A stretch of 64,000 bases of DNA, taken from assembly GCF_007197575.1 (NCBI RefSeq), contig NZ_CP041616.1, positions 2,976,001-3,040,000 on the forward strand, read 5' to 3'. The position numbers and the translations under genes were made by a program. Numbering within the stretch: the stretch's first letter is position 1; each line of letters starts with the position of its first letter. The stretch comes from Ornithinimicrobium ciconiae. Its GTDB lineage: Bacteria > Actinomycetota > Actinomycetes > Actinomycetales > Dermatophilaceae. The notes beneath the pieces were generated by a model. That model did no database searches, was not told where the DNA came from, and saw only the letters and a list, made by a program, of their open reading frames with translations. This document shows, piece by piece, positions 41,642 through 58,007 of the stretch.

Positions 41642-43876
41642 TCAGAAGTTGACCGAGACCTCACCCGTCCGCGGGTCGACGCCAGCGGGCACCGCGCGGT
41701 CATCGCCCACGGCCGCGAGCTCGGCGTCGATGACGTCCTCACCCTCGGGGCGCGGGCCCACACCGAGCTTGGTCTTAATCTTGTGCTCGATCTCGTCGGC
41801 CAGGTCCGGGTTGTCCTTGAGGAACTGCCGGGCGTTCTCCTTGCCCTGGCCGAGCTGGTCGCCCTCGTAGGTGTACCAGGCACCGGCCTTGCGCACGAAG
41901 CCGTGCTCCACGCCCATGTCGATGAGGCCTCCCTCGCGGGAGATGCCCTGGCCGTAGAGGATGTCGAACTCGGCCTGCTTGAACGGCGGGGAGACCTTGT
42001 TCTTGACGACCTTGACGCGGGTCCGGTTGCCGACCGCGTCGGTGCCGTCCTTGAGCGTCTCGATGCGCCGGACGTCCAACCGGACGGAGGCGTAGAACTT
42101 CAGCGCCTTGCCACCCGTGGTCGTCTCGGGGCTGTTGTGCACCATGACGCCGTCCACGAAGTAGTTGTGAGTGCCGTCGACCTCGATGTCGAACCGGTCC
42201 ATGGACCGTGTCTGCGGCGTGATCTTCACCTCGAGCACCCGGTTGGGAACCAGGACGTCCCGGGGCTCGACGAACTCCGGCTCCACCGCGAACTGACCGC
42301 GCAGGCGGGGCGGCAGCTTGTAGTCCATCGACGGGTGGACGTAGGGGGCCACGATCTCCTGGAAGCGCGCTGACCCCGCCGTGGTCATCTGGAGCACGGC
42401 CTTCTGCGCCGCGCCACGGACCTTCCACCCGCACTCCACGCCGTGCTCGTCGCGCAGGTAGTCCACGAGGCGATCCCGCGACCCGGGGCTCATCGACTCG
42501 ACACCGAACTCGACGCTCCCGCTCCCGCCGGCCGTCCGCACCTGCGCCCCCTTGCTCCGGACCGTGAAGCAGCCGTCGTCCATGAACCACACGGCCAGCG
42601 CCAACGGGGTCAGCGCCTTCAGGTAGTCGGTCGTGATGTGCTTCTTGCCGTCGCCGAAGTAGACGACATCCCGCAGCTCACCGAGCTCGGGCAGCGCCTG
42701 GAAGTCAACGTGCACGGCACCAGTCGGTTGGATCGTGCGCGAGTGCCCGATGTTGCCCAACATCGAGACCTTCCAGTCCAGGTAGTCCACCTGCTCGGCT
42801 CCGTGTCCCAACCGGTAGCGGACTCCCGAGCGGCCACGGGTGTTGGGCTCCAGGTGCCCATCACCCATGAGGCCACCCAGGATGGTCTGCCATTGGGTGT
42901 CGCTGAGCCGTGCGGTCTCGGATGCCATCACCCGGTCTCCGGCGATCAACTCACCGGCCTCACACCAGCCGCCCGGGGTGCGCACCAGGTGGTTCTCGGT
43001 CGCTGCGAACTGCGAGCGGCCATTGCCGCCGGACCGGGCGACAGTGAACTGCAGGAACCGCTCGGTCGGACCGTTGTTGAACCAGTTGGTGACGGGGCGG
43101 TTGACGATGCTGTTGGTGGCGGGGTCGTAGGTGCGCACCTCGACCGGCAACTTCTGGTTGACGATCTTGCCGATCTTCTCGGTCGTGCCGTCCGCGAGGG
43201 TGACCTGGGTGCTGTAGGAGAAGCAGCCGAACATCACACCGATCTTTTCGCGCAGCTGGTTGATGAAGATCGCGGTGGTGCCGGTCGTGCTCAGCGCACC
43301 GGTGATCTTGCGCAGCGCCTGTGACATCAGGCGGGCCTGAAGTCCAACGTGACTGTCGCCCATCTCGCCCTCGATCTCGGCGCGGGGCACCAGCGCGGCC
43401 ACCGAGTCGATGACGATGACGTCCAGCGCGCCGGAGCGGATCAGCATGTCCGCGATCTCCAAGGCCTGCTCACCGGTGTCCGGCTGGCTGACCAGCAGGG
43501 CGTCGGTGTCGACGCCGAGATTCTTCGCATACTCCGGGTCGAGCGCGTGCTCCGCGTCGATGAAGGCCGCGATGCCACCGGCCTTCTGCGCGTTGGCCAC
43601 GGCGTGCAGCGCCACGGTCGTCTTTCCCGAGCTCTCCGGTCCATAGACCTCCACCACACGACCTCGCGGGAGCCCGCCGATCCCGAGCGCGACGTCCAGT
43701 GCGATGGAGCCGGTGGGGATGACGGCGATCGGCGGACGGATGTCATCGCCCAGGCGCATCACCGCACCCTTGCCGTGAGCCTTCTCGATCTGGGCAAGGA
43801 CCGACTCGATCGCCTTGCTCTTGTCCCCGTGGATCTGCTGCACCGGCGAACCGGGCTTGCTGGGTCGTGCTGCCAT
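41642..43876 (-). CDS. recA: Recombinase RecA containing an in-frame intein
   Basis: 744 residues: N-extein 1-217, intein 218-581, C-extein 582-744. The extein is an ordinary actinobacterial RecA, with Walker [13 protein letters not shown] (79-90), Walker B region [13 protein letters not shown], and loops intact. Spliced length would be 380. The intein interrupts [13 protein letters not shown], in the RecA DNA-binding L2 region, the same site as the Mycobacterium leprae RecA intein. ATG 43876 has an AAGGAG 8 nt upstream. LexA-like and PafBC-like sites lie upstream. recX follows. DNA repair and SOS induction depend on efficient splicing. Confidence 0.97.
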   Translation of the reverse strand: MAARPSKPGSPVQQIHGDKSKAIESVLAQIEKAHGKGAVMRLGDDIRPPIAVIPTGSIALDVALGIGGLPRGRVVEVYGPESSGKTTVALHAVANAQKAGGIAAFIDAEHALDPEYAKNLGVDTDALLVSQPDTGEQALEIADMLIRSGALDVIVIDSVAALVPRAEIEGEMGDSHVGLQARLMSQALRKITGALSTTGTTAIFINQLREKIGVMFGCFSYSTQVTLADGTTEKIGKIVNQKLPVEVRTYDPATNSIVNRPVTNWFNNGPTERFLQFTVARSGGNGRSQFAATENHLVRTPGGWCEAGELIAGDRVMASETARLSDTQWQTILGGLMGDGHLEPNTRGRSGVRYRLGHGAEQVDYLDWKVSMLGNIGHSRTIQPTGAVHVDFQALPELGELRDVVYFGDGKKHITTDYLKALTPLALAVWFMDDGCFTVRSKGAQVRTAGGSGSVEFGVESMSPGSRDRLVDYLRDEHGVECGWKVRGAAQKAVLQMTTAGSARFQEIVAPYVHPSMDYKLPPRLRGQFAVEPEFVEPRDVLVPNRVLEVKITPQTRSMDRFDIEVDGTHNYFVDGVMVHNSPETTTGGKALKFYASVRLDVRRIETLKDGTDAVGNRTRVKVVKNKVSPPFKQAEFDILYGQGISREGGLIDMGVEHGFVRKAGAWYTYEGDQLGQGKENARQFLKDNPDLADEIEHKIKTKLGVGPRPEGEDVIDAELAAVGDDRAVPAGVDPRTGEVSVNF
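42134..43225 (-). other. RecA intein with LAGLIDADG homing endonuclease domain
   Basis: 364 residues. Splicing residues are present: Cys1 ([10 protein letters not shown]), block [13 protein letters not shown], block [20 protein letters not shown] ending in His-Asn, and Ser as the first C-extein residue. Two dodecapeptide motifs, [10 protein letters not shown] (near intein residue 116) and [11 protein letters not shown] (near 210), each keep the acidic residue, so the endonuclease may be active. The sequence clearly resembles the M. leprae RecA intein, including [16 protein letters not shown]. Confidence 0.93.
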
Positions 43877-43975
43877 ATCCTGCTCCTTCGCACTCGTGGG
43901 TGGGCGCGCCTACCGGCGACCGACCGCGGCGTGCCCGACCCCCACTGGGTCGCGTACTCATCCGTGTCTTGTCAG

Positions 43976-43998
43976 ACGCTAGATGCCCCCACCGACAC
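43976..43998 (-). promoter_or_regulatory. recA: PafBC (RecA-NDp)-like promoter of recA
   Basis: On the minus strand TGTCGGTGG is followed by TCTAGCGT, with -10 TAGCGT at 43981-43976. The layout and about 17 of 23 positions match my recollection of the mycobacterial LexA-independent recA promoter recognised by PafBC. The mRNA leader would be about 93 nt. Confidence 0.6.
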
Positions 43999-44064
43999 TC
44001 CCCCGGTCACGACCAAACCTGTGGACGGAAGAGGTGTCCCGCAGGCACCTGTGGACCACAGTAA

Positions 44065-44080
44065 TCGAAAGTGTGTGCGA
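44065..44080. promoter_or_regulatory. recA: LexA/SOS box upstream of recA
   Basis: TCGAAAGTGTGTGCGA matches 14 of 16 positions of the actinobacterial/Bacillus-type SOS consensus TCGAACRNRYGTTCGA. It lies about 190 nt upstream of the recA start and 35 nt beyond the NYN gene stop, as in mycobacteria where a second, SOS-controlled promoter drives recA. Confidence 0.65.
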
Positions 44081-44114
44081 CTCCCGGCGACACGCCCACG
44101 ACGTGGCGAGAGGC

Positions 44115-45260
44115 TCAGGAAGCTACCGACTCCAGCAGGTAGTCCTTGTCAACATCGCTCCAGTCGAGGGCGATGACCCCCTCTGTGGCAGCTGCCCGGC
44201 TGAACTGCAGGAAGGAGCGGTAGCCCAGCTTCTTCTCCGAGAAGCCGGGCTCCTTGCGACGCAGCTGGTCCTTCAGTCCGGACAGCGGCACGCTCTCCTG
44301 CCCCTTGGACAACTCCTCCACCACCGAGCGCAGCAGCGCGAAGGCCTCGTCCTTGTCACCGGTCTCCGGCAGCAGGATCTCGGGGTCTCCCTTGGCGGGC
44401 CCCTGGGACAGCTCGATGACATTGCGGTCGGCCAGGTGGCGCAGCAACTCCCCGAACGCGCGGAAGCCGTAGTCCGCCTCGCTGAATGTCGGGTCCTTGC
44501 GCACCAGGGTCCGCTTGAGCACCGACGCGGTGATCTCGCCTCCCTGGCTGCTCTGCAGTCCGCTGAGGGTCTGGGCGACCAGGACGGCCAGGTCGGGCTG
44601 CGTGGTCTCCTCCGCGGTGACCTCCTCGACATCCTCTCCGGCGGCTGGCTCGGCGGCTGGCGCTGCGACCGGGTCCGACCCCGAGGTCTTGTCGTTCTTC
44701 TTGCCACGGCCGGACTTCTTGTCACCGGCTGAGCTGCTCCCACCAGAGCGTGCCCTGGCTGCCGCCACCTCCTTGGCCGGCAGCGGCTCCACCCCTTCGA
44801 GGTTGTCGTAGTAGAGGAACTCATCACAGGCCGGCGGCAACATCTTGGAGGTCGAGTCCCGCACCCCGAAACCGATGACCTTCTTGTCGAGCTCGCGCAG
44901 CTTGAGCACCAGCGGGGTGAAGTCGCTGTCCCCGGTGCAGATGACGAAGGTGGAGATGTAGTCCTTGGAGAAGGCCATCTCGATCGCGTCCACGGCCATC
45001 TTGATGTCGGCGGCATTCTTGCGGGAGGCACCCATCCGTTGGGTCATCTCGATGAGCTCGACCTGGGCCCGGGTGAGCATCCGGCGGTCCTCGTCAAAGT
45101 AGGACCAGTCGGCATACGCCCGGCGCACCACGACCCGCCCCCGCTCGGCGAGGGCGTCGGTGATCGGCTTGAGCTCGAACTCCCCACCCAGGTGGTCCCG
45201 CGCGCCGAGCGCGAGGTTTTCGTAGTCCAGGAACATCGCGATGCGCTCTTCGTTAGCCAC
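44115..45260 (-). CDS. NYN-domain (LabA/DUF88) RNase-like protein with two LOTUS/OST-HTH domains
   Basis: 381 residues. The NYN (PIN-like) nuclease domain, residues 1-145, begins MANEERIAMFLDYENLALGA with Asp12, and has DIKMAVDAIE and VICTGDSDFTPLV, the acidic catalytic set. A Lys/Ser-rich linker (about 165-205) leads to two OST-HTH domains (about 220-300 and 310-380) with YGFRAFGELLRHL and LGYRSFLQFSRAA signatures. The architecture resembles eukaryotic MARF1-type RNA regulators. It is likely a ribonuclease, but its substrate is unknown. GTG 45260 follows TAGGTT by 6 nt. It ends 35 nt before the recA SOS box. Confidence 0.85.
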   Translation of the reverse strand: MANEERIAMFLDYENLALGARDHLGGEFELKPITDALAERGRVVVRRAYADWSYFDEDRRMLTRAQVELIEMTQRMGASRKNAADIKMAVDAIEMAFSKDYISTFVICTGDSDFTPLVLKLRELDKKVIGFGVRDSTSKMLPPACDEFLYYDNLEGVEPLPAKEVAAARARSGGSSSAGDKKSGRGKKNDKTSGSDPVAAPAAEPAAGEDVEEVTAEETTQPDLAVLVAQTLSGLQSSQGGEITASVLKRTLVRKDPTFSEADYGFRAFGELLRHLADRNVIELSQGPAKGDPEILLPETGDKDEAFALLRSVVEELSKGQESVPLSGLKDQLRRKEPGFSEKKLGYRSFLQFSRAAATEGVIALDWSDVDKDYLLESVAS

Positions 45261-45266
45261 GCCCCT

Positions 45267-45272
45267 AACCTA
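45267..45272 (-). promoter_or_regulatory. -10 element TAGGTT, leaderless start of the NYN gene
   Basis: On the minus strand TAGGTT ends 6 nt before GTG 45260. Confidence 0.55.
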
Positions 45273-45369
45273 CGACGTCGCCCCCCCTCCGCGCGGCGCA
45301 CCCCGGGTTGGCTGGGGTGGTGCGCACCGACCCTGCCGACCGGATCGGCTCGACGAGGGCGAGCAGTCG

Positions 45370-45375
45370 TAGACT
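45370..45375 (+). promoter_or_regulatory. lysC: -10 element TAGACT upstream of lysC
   Basis: TCGTAGACT about 60 nt before ATG 45434, which predicts a leader of about 50 nt. Unlike many neighbours this gene is not leaderless. Confidence 0.45.
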
Positions 45376-45433
45376 GACCAGCACTGACGACGGCGTCAGC
45401 CCCTCGTCATACTCCCTGCGCTCGGAAGCACCC

Positions 45434-47883
<2,450 letters not shown>

Positions 47884-47897
47884 CCGAGATCACCAGG

Positions 47898-48125
47898 TCA
47901 GGACCGACGTCGGGGCCTGACGTCCTGTGGCAGCCACCGCTCCTCGGGCACGTCCATGTGCCGACAGAACTCGATCCACACCTGCTTCACGGTGAACCCG
48001 GCCTCGATCGCCTCGGCCGGGGTGCGCTCGCCGAGGGCGCTGAGCACCTGACTGGTCGCCTGGAAGCGCCCGTAGGGACCGCCGAACTCGTCCTCCACGG
48101 CACGCCAGAACTCGCTCACTCGCAT
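47898..48125 (-). CDS. DUF3046 family protein
   Basis: 75 residues. MRVSEFWRAVEDEFGGPYGR and TVKQVWIEFCRHMDVPEERW are the DUF3046 signature, found beside recA in many actinobacteria. The function is unknown. Here it is separated from recA by lysC-asd and the NYN gene, so the usual neighbourhood has been interrupted. It is convergent with asd, with a 14-nt gap. Confidence 0.88.
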   Translation of the reverse strand: MRVSEFWRAVEDEFGGPYGRFQATSQVLSALGERTPAEAIEAGFTVKQVWIEFCRHMDVPEERWLPQDVRPRRRS

Positions 48126-48272
48126 CAGCTGGCACTGCTCCTCGGTGACCTCATAGACGCACGATATGTCGTGGCGCCGACACCAACACCAGTGAGCCCG
48201 CCCCTCAGCGGGTGAGAGGATGCCGTGAGACGATGGTCACTGACTGGTGGCTGACCCAAGGCCGCTCGCGAG

Positions 48273-48488
48273 ATGGAGGACACGGTGCGACCAGAGCAGG
48301 ACTTTGCGTGGTGGCAGAAGTTGCTGATCAAGGCAAAGATTTGGCAGCCGCCTCATCTGACCATGCACCACGTGGTGCGTGACATGGAGCGCCCCGTTCC
48401 CCCGCCGGTGACGGGGGCCTACGGCAACGAGATCGTCACGGCGACCCGCCCACGCCTGGTTCCTCAGCGCAACGACAACCACAACTGA
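48273..48488 (+). CDS. Small hypothetical protein
   Basis: 71 residues from ATG 48273, or 67 from GTG 48285, which has GGAGGA 4 nt upstream and is the more likely start. The sequence FAWWQKLLIKAKIWQPPHL is amphipathic and basic; the C-terminus is Pro/Arg-rich. No known family. Coding potential is supported by codon use and by its fit between DUF3046 and lhr, but homologues would be needed to be sure. Confidence 0.5.
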   Translation: MEDTVRPEQDFAWWQKLLIKAKIWQPPHLTMHHVVRDMERPVPPPVTGAYGNEIVTATRPRLVPQRNDNHN

Positions 48489-48574
48489 CCGAGGCGTCGG
48501 TCCCCCGGCCGACCCCGGCGGGGGCTCCCCAGCCGTCCGCCCGCTGTCGGTGGCGCGTGGCAGAGTGACCAGCG

Positions 48575-53398
<4,824 letters not shown>

Positions 53399-53425
53399 GC
53401 CGGCGCACCCCGCGGAGCAGGTGCC

Positions 53426-54277
53426 ATGCCTGAGGGCGATGCGGTCTGGCGCACAGCCCGCCGCCTGCACGCCGCCCTCGCTGGTGCGGTGCTGCTGGGA
53501 TCTGACCTGCGCGTGCCGGCTCTCGCCACGCGAGACCTGTCCGGCCGCACGACCATCGAGGTCATCCCACGCGGCAAGCACCTGCTGCACCGACTCGAGG
53601 GCGGTGTGACACTGCACAGCCACCTGCGGATGGACGGGTCGTGGCGCGTGCTGGCCGCTGCCACCGCCGCCGGTTCCCCGGACTCCCCACAGCACAGGGC
53701 CACCCCGCAACACCCGGCCACCCGTCGGCACACGGTGCGCGCGGTCCTCTGGACCGCGGCGCATCTCGCCGTCGGTGACAGTCTGGGCATGCTGGACCTG
53801 ATCGAGACCCGGCACGAGGGACGGCTGGTGGGTCACCTCGGCCCTGACGTGCTCGACCGCGCCTTCGACCGGGAGTTAGCGCTGAGCAACCTGCGCGCGG
53901 AGCCGACCCGTGCGGTCGCTGAGGCGCTCCTGGACCAGCGCAACCTGGCAGGGATCGGGACGATCTATGCCAGCGAGCCCCTGCACGAGCACCAGGTCAG
54001 CCCATGGACCCCGGTCGGCGAGCTGGACCCGGAGGTGCTTGGCCGGGTGGTCGACACCGCCCGCCTGTGGATGGTGCGTTCCTGTCGCGTGGGGCACGCT
54101 CCCCCTGCTGATCCTCTGCGGCAGCGCCCGGCGGACGGGTGGTTGCCGGGCACCTATCGGGTCTTTGGTCGGCGGGGTCGGTCGTGCCGGCGCTGCGGCA
54201 CCCCAATCGAAGAGCGGCCAATCGGCCGGCAGCCCCAGGAGAGAGTAGTCAGTTTTTGCCCCACCTGTCAGCAGTAG
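53426..54277 (+). CDS. nei: Fpg/Nei family DNA glycosylase (endonuclease VIII, Nei2)
   Basis: 283 residues; bifunctional glycosylase/AP lyase for oxidised bases. MPEGDAVWRTARRL gives the catalytic Pro2-Glu3 after Met removal. GKHLLHRLEGGVTLHSHLRM, LDQRNLAGIGTIYASEPL (H2TH) and a C-terminal zinc finger CRRCGTPI...FCPTCQ follow. An insertion of about 20 residues (HRATPQHPATRRH) lies in the N-terminal domain. It is the classical partner of lhr. Confidence 0.94.
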   Translation: MPEGDAVWRTARRLHAALAGAVLLGSDLRVPALATRDLSGRTTIEVIPRGKHLLHRLEGGVTLHSHLRMDGSWRVLAAATAAGSPDSPQHRATPQHPATRRHTVRAVLWTAAHLAVGDSLGMLDLIETRHEGRLVGHLGPDVLDRAFDRELALSNLRAEPTRAVAEALLDQRNLAGIGTIYASEPLHEHQVSPWTPVGELDPEVLGRVVDTARLWMVRSCRVGHAPPADPLRQRPADGWLPGTYRVFGRRGRSCRRCGTPIEERPIGRQPQERVVSFCPTCQQ

Positions 54278-54294
54278 CCAGGTTGTCCGCCCCG

Positions 54295-54356
54295 CCGCTG
54301 ACTTCCCCCCGCTGACGCTGCCGCGGACTTCACCGCCGACTCCGCCGCTCAGTTCG
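54295..54356. repeat. Tandem 12-14-bp repeat, five copies, spanning the VOC gene stop
   Basis: Units at 54295-54308 (14 bp), 54309-54320, 54321-54332, 54333-54344 and 54345-54356 (12 bp each). All begin CCGC and share a GACTTC/GACTCC-like middle. The last unit, CCGCTCAGTTCG, contains the stop codon (54349-54351) of the minus-strand VOC gene. Confidence 0.75.
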
Positions 54357-54735
54357 CAGCGGTGAGGATCTCCACGCGGTTGCCGAACCCGTCTCGACAG
54401 TGGAACCGCTCATAGCCGTCGAAGGTATGCCGCTCGTCCCAGGAGACGTCAAAGCCGGCCGCGGCGACCCGCTGCCCCAGGCTCTCCAACTCGGAGATGC
54501 TGTCCAGCTCAAGCGCTGGGTGGGCCTTGCGGGCCGGCACGAACGGCTCCTCGACGCTCACGTGGATCTCGGCGGTGACCTGGTCACCGCGATAGGACCG
54601 GAACCAGCAGCCACCCCGACGAGCGAGCTCAGGTGGCTTCTCCACCTCGACCATCCCCAGGGCGCGCGCGTAGAACGCCCGGGCCTGCTCCTCCCCGCCC
54701 GGGGGCATGGAGACCTGCATGTGGTGCAGTCGCAT
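54349..54735 (-). CDS. VOC family (glyoxalase/dioxygenase fold) protein
   Basis: 128 residues, a single vicinal-oxygen-chelate domain. MRLHHMQVSMPPG has the first His, followed by ARAFYARALGMVEVEKPPEL, TAEIHVSVEEPFVPARKAHP and the end CRDGFGNRVEIL with the last Glu. The metal ligands His, His and Glu are plausible. The substrate is unknown. The 3' end lies in a tandem repeat. Confidence 0.82.
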   Translation of the reverse strand: MRLHHMQVSMPPGGEEQARAFYARALGMVEVEKPPELARRGGCWFRSYRGDQVTAEIHVSVEEPFVPARKAHPALELDSISELESLGQRVAAAGFDVSWDERHTFDGYERFHCRDGFGNRVEILTAAN

Positions 54736-54757
54736 AATTCGGTGGAGAGGGTGAAGC

Positions 54758-55096
54758 TCAGGCGGCGGAACTGATCAGCCGACGCTTGGACATGACTGCG
54801 TCGTGGTGGATCGGCTTGGCCAGACCGTCGGTGAGCACGCTGGTCAGTTGCTGGTCCGCGGCCTCGGCCAGGCTCATCTTGTCGGCCACGTCGGTCAGCA
54901 TCCGGGACAGCGGCAGGTCGAGAGCCTTGCAGATTGAGGCCAGGAGCTCGCTGGAGGCTTCCTTCTCGCCGCGCTCGACCTCGCTGAGATAACCCAACGA
55001 GACGGAGGCAGAGGCCGACACCTCGCGCAGGGTCCGGCCCTGGTGCTGACGCTCCTCACGGAGCACGTCGCCCAACTCGCGTCGCAAGAGAATCAT
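54758..55096 (-). CDS. clgR: ClgR-type helix-turn-helix transcriptional regulator
   Basis: 112 residues. MILLRRELGDVLREERQHQG and TLREVSASASVSLGYLSEVE match actinobacterial ClgR, an activator of clp protease genes in stress. The protein ends in ISSAA; ClgR proteins carry an AA C-terminus that makes them a Clp substrate, giving feedback. GGGAGG lies 8 nt before the ATG. It is downstream of cinA on the minus strand, with an 80-nt gap that may hold its own promoter; no clear ClgR operator was seen. Confidence 0.88.
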   Translation of the reverse strand: MILLRRELGDVLREERQHQGRTLREVSASASVSLGYLSEVERGEKEASSELLASICKALDLPLSRMLTDVADKMSLAEAADQQLTSVLTDGLAKPIHHDAVMSKRRLISSAA

Positions 55097-55176
55097 TGCC
55101 GAACCTCCCTCATCCCGTCCTTGGATGTCTCAACCGTACAACGTCGGGCCGACAGGAGCCCTCCCGGATTGTCCCG

Positions 55177-55743
55177 CTAGCCCGTGTCGCCGGACTCCGC
55201 CAGCGCCTCAAGCACCAGATCCAGGGCGCTGTCGACGCTCTGCGCCCGAATCTGCTCCCGCGAGCCGTGCAGGGTTAACGCTCGCACCCTGCCCCACGAT
55301 TCCCCGACCGCCACCGCGACGAAGACGGTGCCGACCGGTTTGCCCTCACTGGGGTCGGGGCCGGCCACCCCGGTGGTGGCGACACCGACGCTGGCACCAG
55401 TGACCCGGCAAACCCCCTGAGCCATCTGCAGTGCCGTGTCCGCGGACACGGCACCCTGCTCGGCCAGGACCGCCGCGGAGACTCCCAGGACGCTGACCTT
55501 GAGCTCGCAGGAGTAACTGACGACGCCGCCGAGGACGACGGAGCTCGAACCGGGCACCGTGGTCAGCAGCGCGCAGACCCGCCCCCCGGTGAGCGACTCG
55601 GCGGTGGCGATCGTGTGGCCGCTCCTGCCGAGGTCGGCGATCACCCGCCCGGCCACGGGATCCACCCGGCCGGGGTCGGGGGCGTCCAGCTCGGTGGGGT
55701 CAGGTCGTCGCTGACCGGAGGGAGTGGACTCGGTGGCTGTCAC
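55177..55743 (-). CDS. cinA: CinA family nicotinamide-nucleotide amidohydrolase
   Basis: 188 residues, the C-terminal (amidohydrolase, PncC-type) domain only. It should hydrolyse nicotinamide mononucleotide to nicotinate mononucleotide. Signatures are ATAESLTGGRVCALLTTVPG, VVSYSCELKVSVLGV and TTGVAGPDPSEGKPVGTVF. The first about 35 residues are a variable lead. It starts 9 nt after pgsA ends and belongs to the rimO-pgsA-cinA-clgR series. Confidence 0.92.
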   Translation of the reverse strand: MTATESTPSGQRRPDPTELDAPDPGRVDPVAGRVIADLGRSGHTIATAESLTGGRVCALLTTVPGSSSVVLGGVVSYSCELKVSVLGVSAAVLAEQGAVSADTALQMAQGVCRVTGASVGVATTGVAGPDPSEGKPVGTVFVAVAVGESWGRVRALTLHGSREQIRAQSVDSALDLVLEALAESGDTG

Positions 55744-55752
55744 AGCACCATC

Positions 55753-56352
55753 TCAGCGCCCTGCGGCGTTCCTGCGCAACCGGAGCGCCTGCACGACATA
55801 GTCGACGCCGGTCACGACGGTCACGACCACGGCGGCATACATGATCCACAGCCCCAGCGTGCTGAGGGCCCCGGTGAGCGGTGTGATGAGGAGGAGCAGG
55901 CCGATGGCCTGCAGCAGGGTCTTGAGCTTGCCGCCCTTGCTCGCCGCGATGACAGCGCTGCGGATGACCCAGAAGCGCAGGGCCGTGATGCCCAGCTCGC
56001 GCACCAGGATCACCACGGTGATCCACCAGGGCAGCTCGCTCAGGAGCGACAGACCGATCAGGGCCGACCCCATGAGGGCCTTGTCGGCGATCGGGTCGGC
56101 GATCTTGCCGAAGTTGGTGACCAGCCCGCGTCGGCGTGCCAGGTCCCCGTCGAGCCAGTCGGTGAGGCTGGCGACCAGGAACACCACCGCCGCCCACCAC
56201 CGGTGCCCCTCGGACTCCCCCGACTCCGACAGCAGGAGCCACAGGAACAGCGGGACCATGCAGATCCGCAGCACGGTGAGCGCGTTGGGCAGGTTCCACG
56301 CGCTGGCCCTGGGCGCCACAGGCACCGCAGCCGGATCCGGGGGGGTGGTCAC
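55753..56352 (-). CDS. pgsA: CDP-diacylglycerol-glycerol-3-phosphate 3-phosphatidyltransferase
   Basis: 199 residues with about five membrane helices; makes phosphatidylglycerophosphate in the inner membrane. The CDP-alcohol phosphotransferase motif is complete: [12 protein letters not shown], then KIADPIADK (DGxxAR...GxxxDxxxD). [15 protein letters not shown] is the usual N-terminus. It overlaps the rimO stop by 4 nt (GTGA). Confidence 0.93.
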   Translation of the reverse strand: MTTPPDPAAVPVAPRASAWNLPNALTVLRICMVPLFLWLLLSESGESEGHRWWAAVVFLVASLTDWLDGDLARRRGLVTNFGKIADPIADKALMGSALIGLSLLSELPWWITVVILVRELGITALRFWVIRSAVIAASKGGKLKTLLQAIGLLLLITPLTGALSTLGLWIMYAAVVVTVVTGVDYVVQALRLRRNAAGR

Positions 56353-57935
56353 GACGTCCGGACCTGCCCCACGCCTACCTCGAGGCGGTCCTGCTCGGCC
56401 GCAGGAGCGGACACAGCCGCGTCGTGCGTCTCGAGCACCCGGGCGATCAGATCCACACCCTCAGTGTCCACGACCTGGGCCGCGACGATCTGACCGACAC
56501 GAGGAACGCGGCCGGTCGGCCAGTCCGTCAGGACGGTCGAGCCGTCCACGTCCGGTCCCTGCTGCTCGGCGCGGCCGACAACGACCAGCTCCCCGTCCTC
56601 GTCCTCGATCTCCTCGACGAGGACGCTGATGGTCTCCCCCACCCGGTCTGCGGCACGCTGGGCCGTCAGGTGCTCGACCAGCTCGGTGACCAGGGCCAGC
56701 CGCGCGTCGATGACCTCCTGGGGCAGCTTGTCGGCATAGGTCTCGGCCTCGGTGCCGTCCTCGTCGCTGTAGCCGAAGACTCCGACGACATCGAGCTCAG
56801 CCTCCTCCAGGAAGGCGGTCAGCTCGGCCACGTCCTCCTCGGTCTCCCCGGGGAAGCCGACGATCACGTTGGAGCGGATGCCCGCCTGCGGGACCCGCTC
56901 ACGCACCATCCGCAGCAGGGACAGGAAGGACTGCCGGTCGCCGAAGCGCCGCATCCTGCGCAGCAACGGGCCGGAGGCGTGCTGGAAGGAGATGTCGAAG
57001 TATGGCGTCACACCGGTGGTCTGCGCCATCACATCGAGCAGCTCGGGCCGGATCTCCGCGGGCTGGAGATAGGAGACCCGCACCCGGTCGATCCCCTCGA
57101 TCGCCGCGAGCTCCGGCAGCATCTGCTCCAGCAGACGCAGGTCGCCCAGGTCCTTGCCGTAGGACGTGGTGTTCTCGCTGACCAGGAAGACCTCACGCAC
57201 CCCGCGCTCGGCCAGCCAGCGGGCCTCCTGCAGGATCTCGTGCGGGCGGCGGGAGACGAAGGAGCCGCGGAACATCGGGATGGCACAGAACGCACACCGC
57301 CGGTCACAGCCGGAGGCGATCTTCAGCGGTGCCCAGGGCCGTCCGTCTAGGCGGGCCCGGATCACGGGTGGACCGGAGGCCGTGCCGACCTCATCCGTGC
57401 CCTGACTGTTGGTGGTGACGAAGTCAGCCGGCTGGATCTGCTGGTGCCCTGGCAGCGCCACCGCGCCGGCCCCGTCCTGACGGGCGGCCGGGGAGATCGG
57501 CAGCAGGGTGCGGCGGTCGCGCGGCGTGTGCGAGGCGGGCTTGTGCCCGTCCAGGATCGCCTGGAGCTGGCTGGACATGTCCTGGTAGGAGTCGAAGCCG
57601 AGCACCGCATCGGCCTCGGGCAGTTGCTCGGCCAGCTGCTCGCCATACCGCTCGGCGAGGCAGCCGACGGCGACGACGGCCTGCGTCCGGCCGGTCTCCT
57701 TGAGGTCACTGGCCTCCAGCAGCGCGTCGATCGAGTCCTTCTTGGCCTGCTCTACGAAACCGCAGGTGTTCACGACCGCGACGTCCGCCTCGGCAGCGTC
57801 CTCCACCAGCGTCCACCCGCCGGCGGTCAACCGCCCGGCGAGCTCCTCGGAGTCGACCTCGTTGCGGGAGCAGCCGAGGGTCACCAGCGCCACGGTCCGC
57901 CCAGGGGCAGCAGGGTCGATCACGGGAGAACTCAT
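56349..57935 (-). CDS. rimO: Ribosomal protein S12 methylthiotransferase
   Basis: 528 residues; a radical-SAM enzyme that methylthiolates an Asp of ribosomal protein S12. [32 protein letters not shown] and [11 protein letters not shown] hold the N-terminal cluster Cys. The radical-SAM motif is [17 protein letters not shown], and [16 protein letters not shown] and a TRAM domain follow. A longer than usual loop (about 130-205, [20 protein letters not shown] and beyond) lies between the domains. ATG 57935 has AGGTGG upstream; a GTG 9 nt earlier is possible. Confidence 0.95.
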   Translation of the reverse strand: MSSPVIDPAAPGRTVALVTLGCSRNEVDSEELAGRLTAGGWTLVEDAAEADVAVVNTCGFVEQAKKDSIDALLEASDLKETGRTQAVVAVGCLAERYGEQLAEQLPEADAVLGFDSYQDMSSQLQAILDGHKPASHTPRDRRTLLPISPAARQDGAGAVALPGHQQIQPADFVTTNSQGTDEVGTASGPPVIRARLDGRPWAPLKIASGCDRRCAFCAIPMFRGSFVSRRPHEILQEARWLAERGVREVFLVSENTTSYGKDLGDLRLLEQMLPELAAIEGIDRVRVSYLQPAEIRPELLDVMAQTTGVTPYFDISFQHASGPLLRRMRRFGDRQSFLSLLRMVRERVPQAGIRSNVIVGFPGETEEDVAELTAFLEEAELDVVGVFGYSDEDGTEAETYADKLPQEVIDARLALVTELVEHLTAQRAADRVGETISVLVEEIEDEDGELVVVGRAEQQGPDVDGSTVLTDWPTGRVPRVGQIVAAQVVDTEGVDLIARVLETHDAAVSAPAAEQDRLEVGVGQVRTS

Positions 57936-58007
57936 GGGGTCCACCTTAGGCGAGCACGGGGCCCCCGGTGACGCGCTGCGGCTGGTCGCGGGCCCAGCGG
58001 CGGCCGA

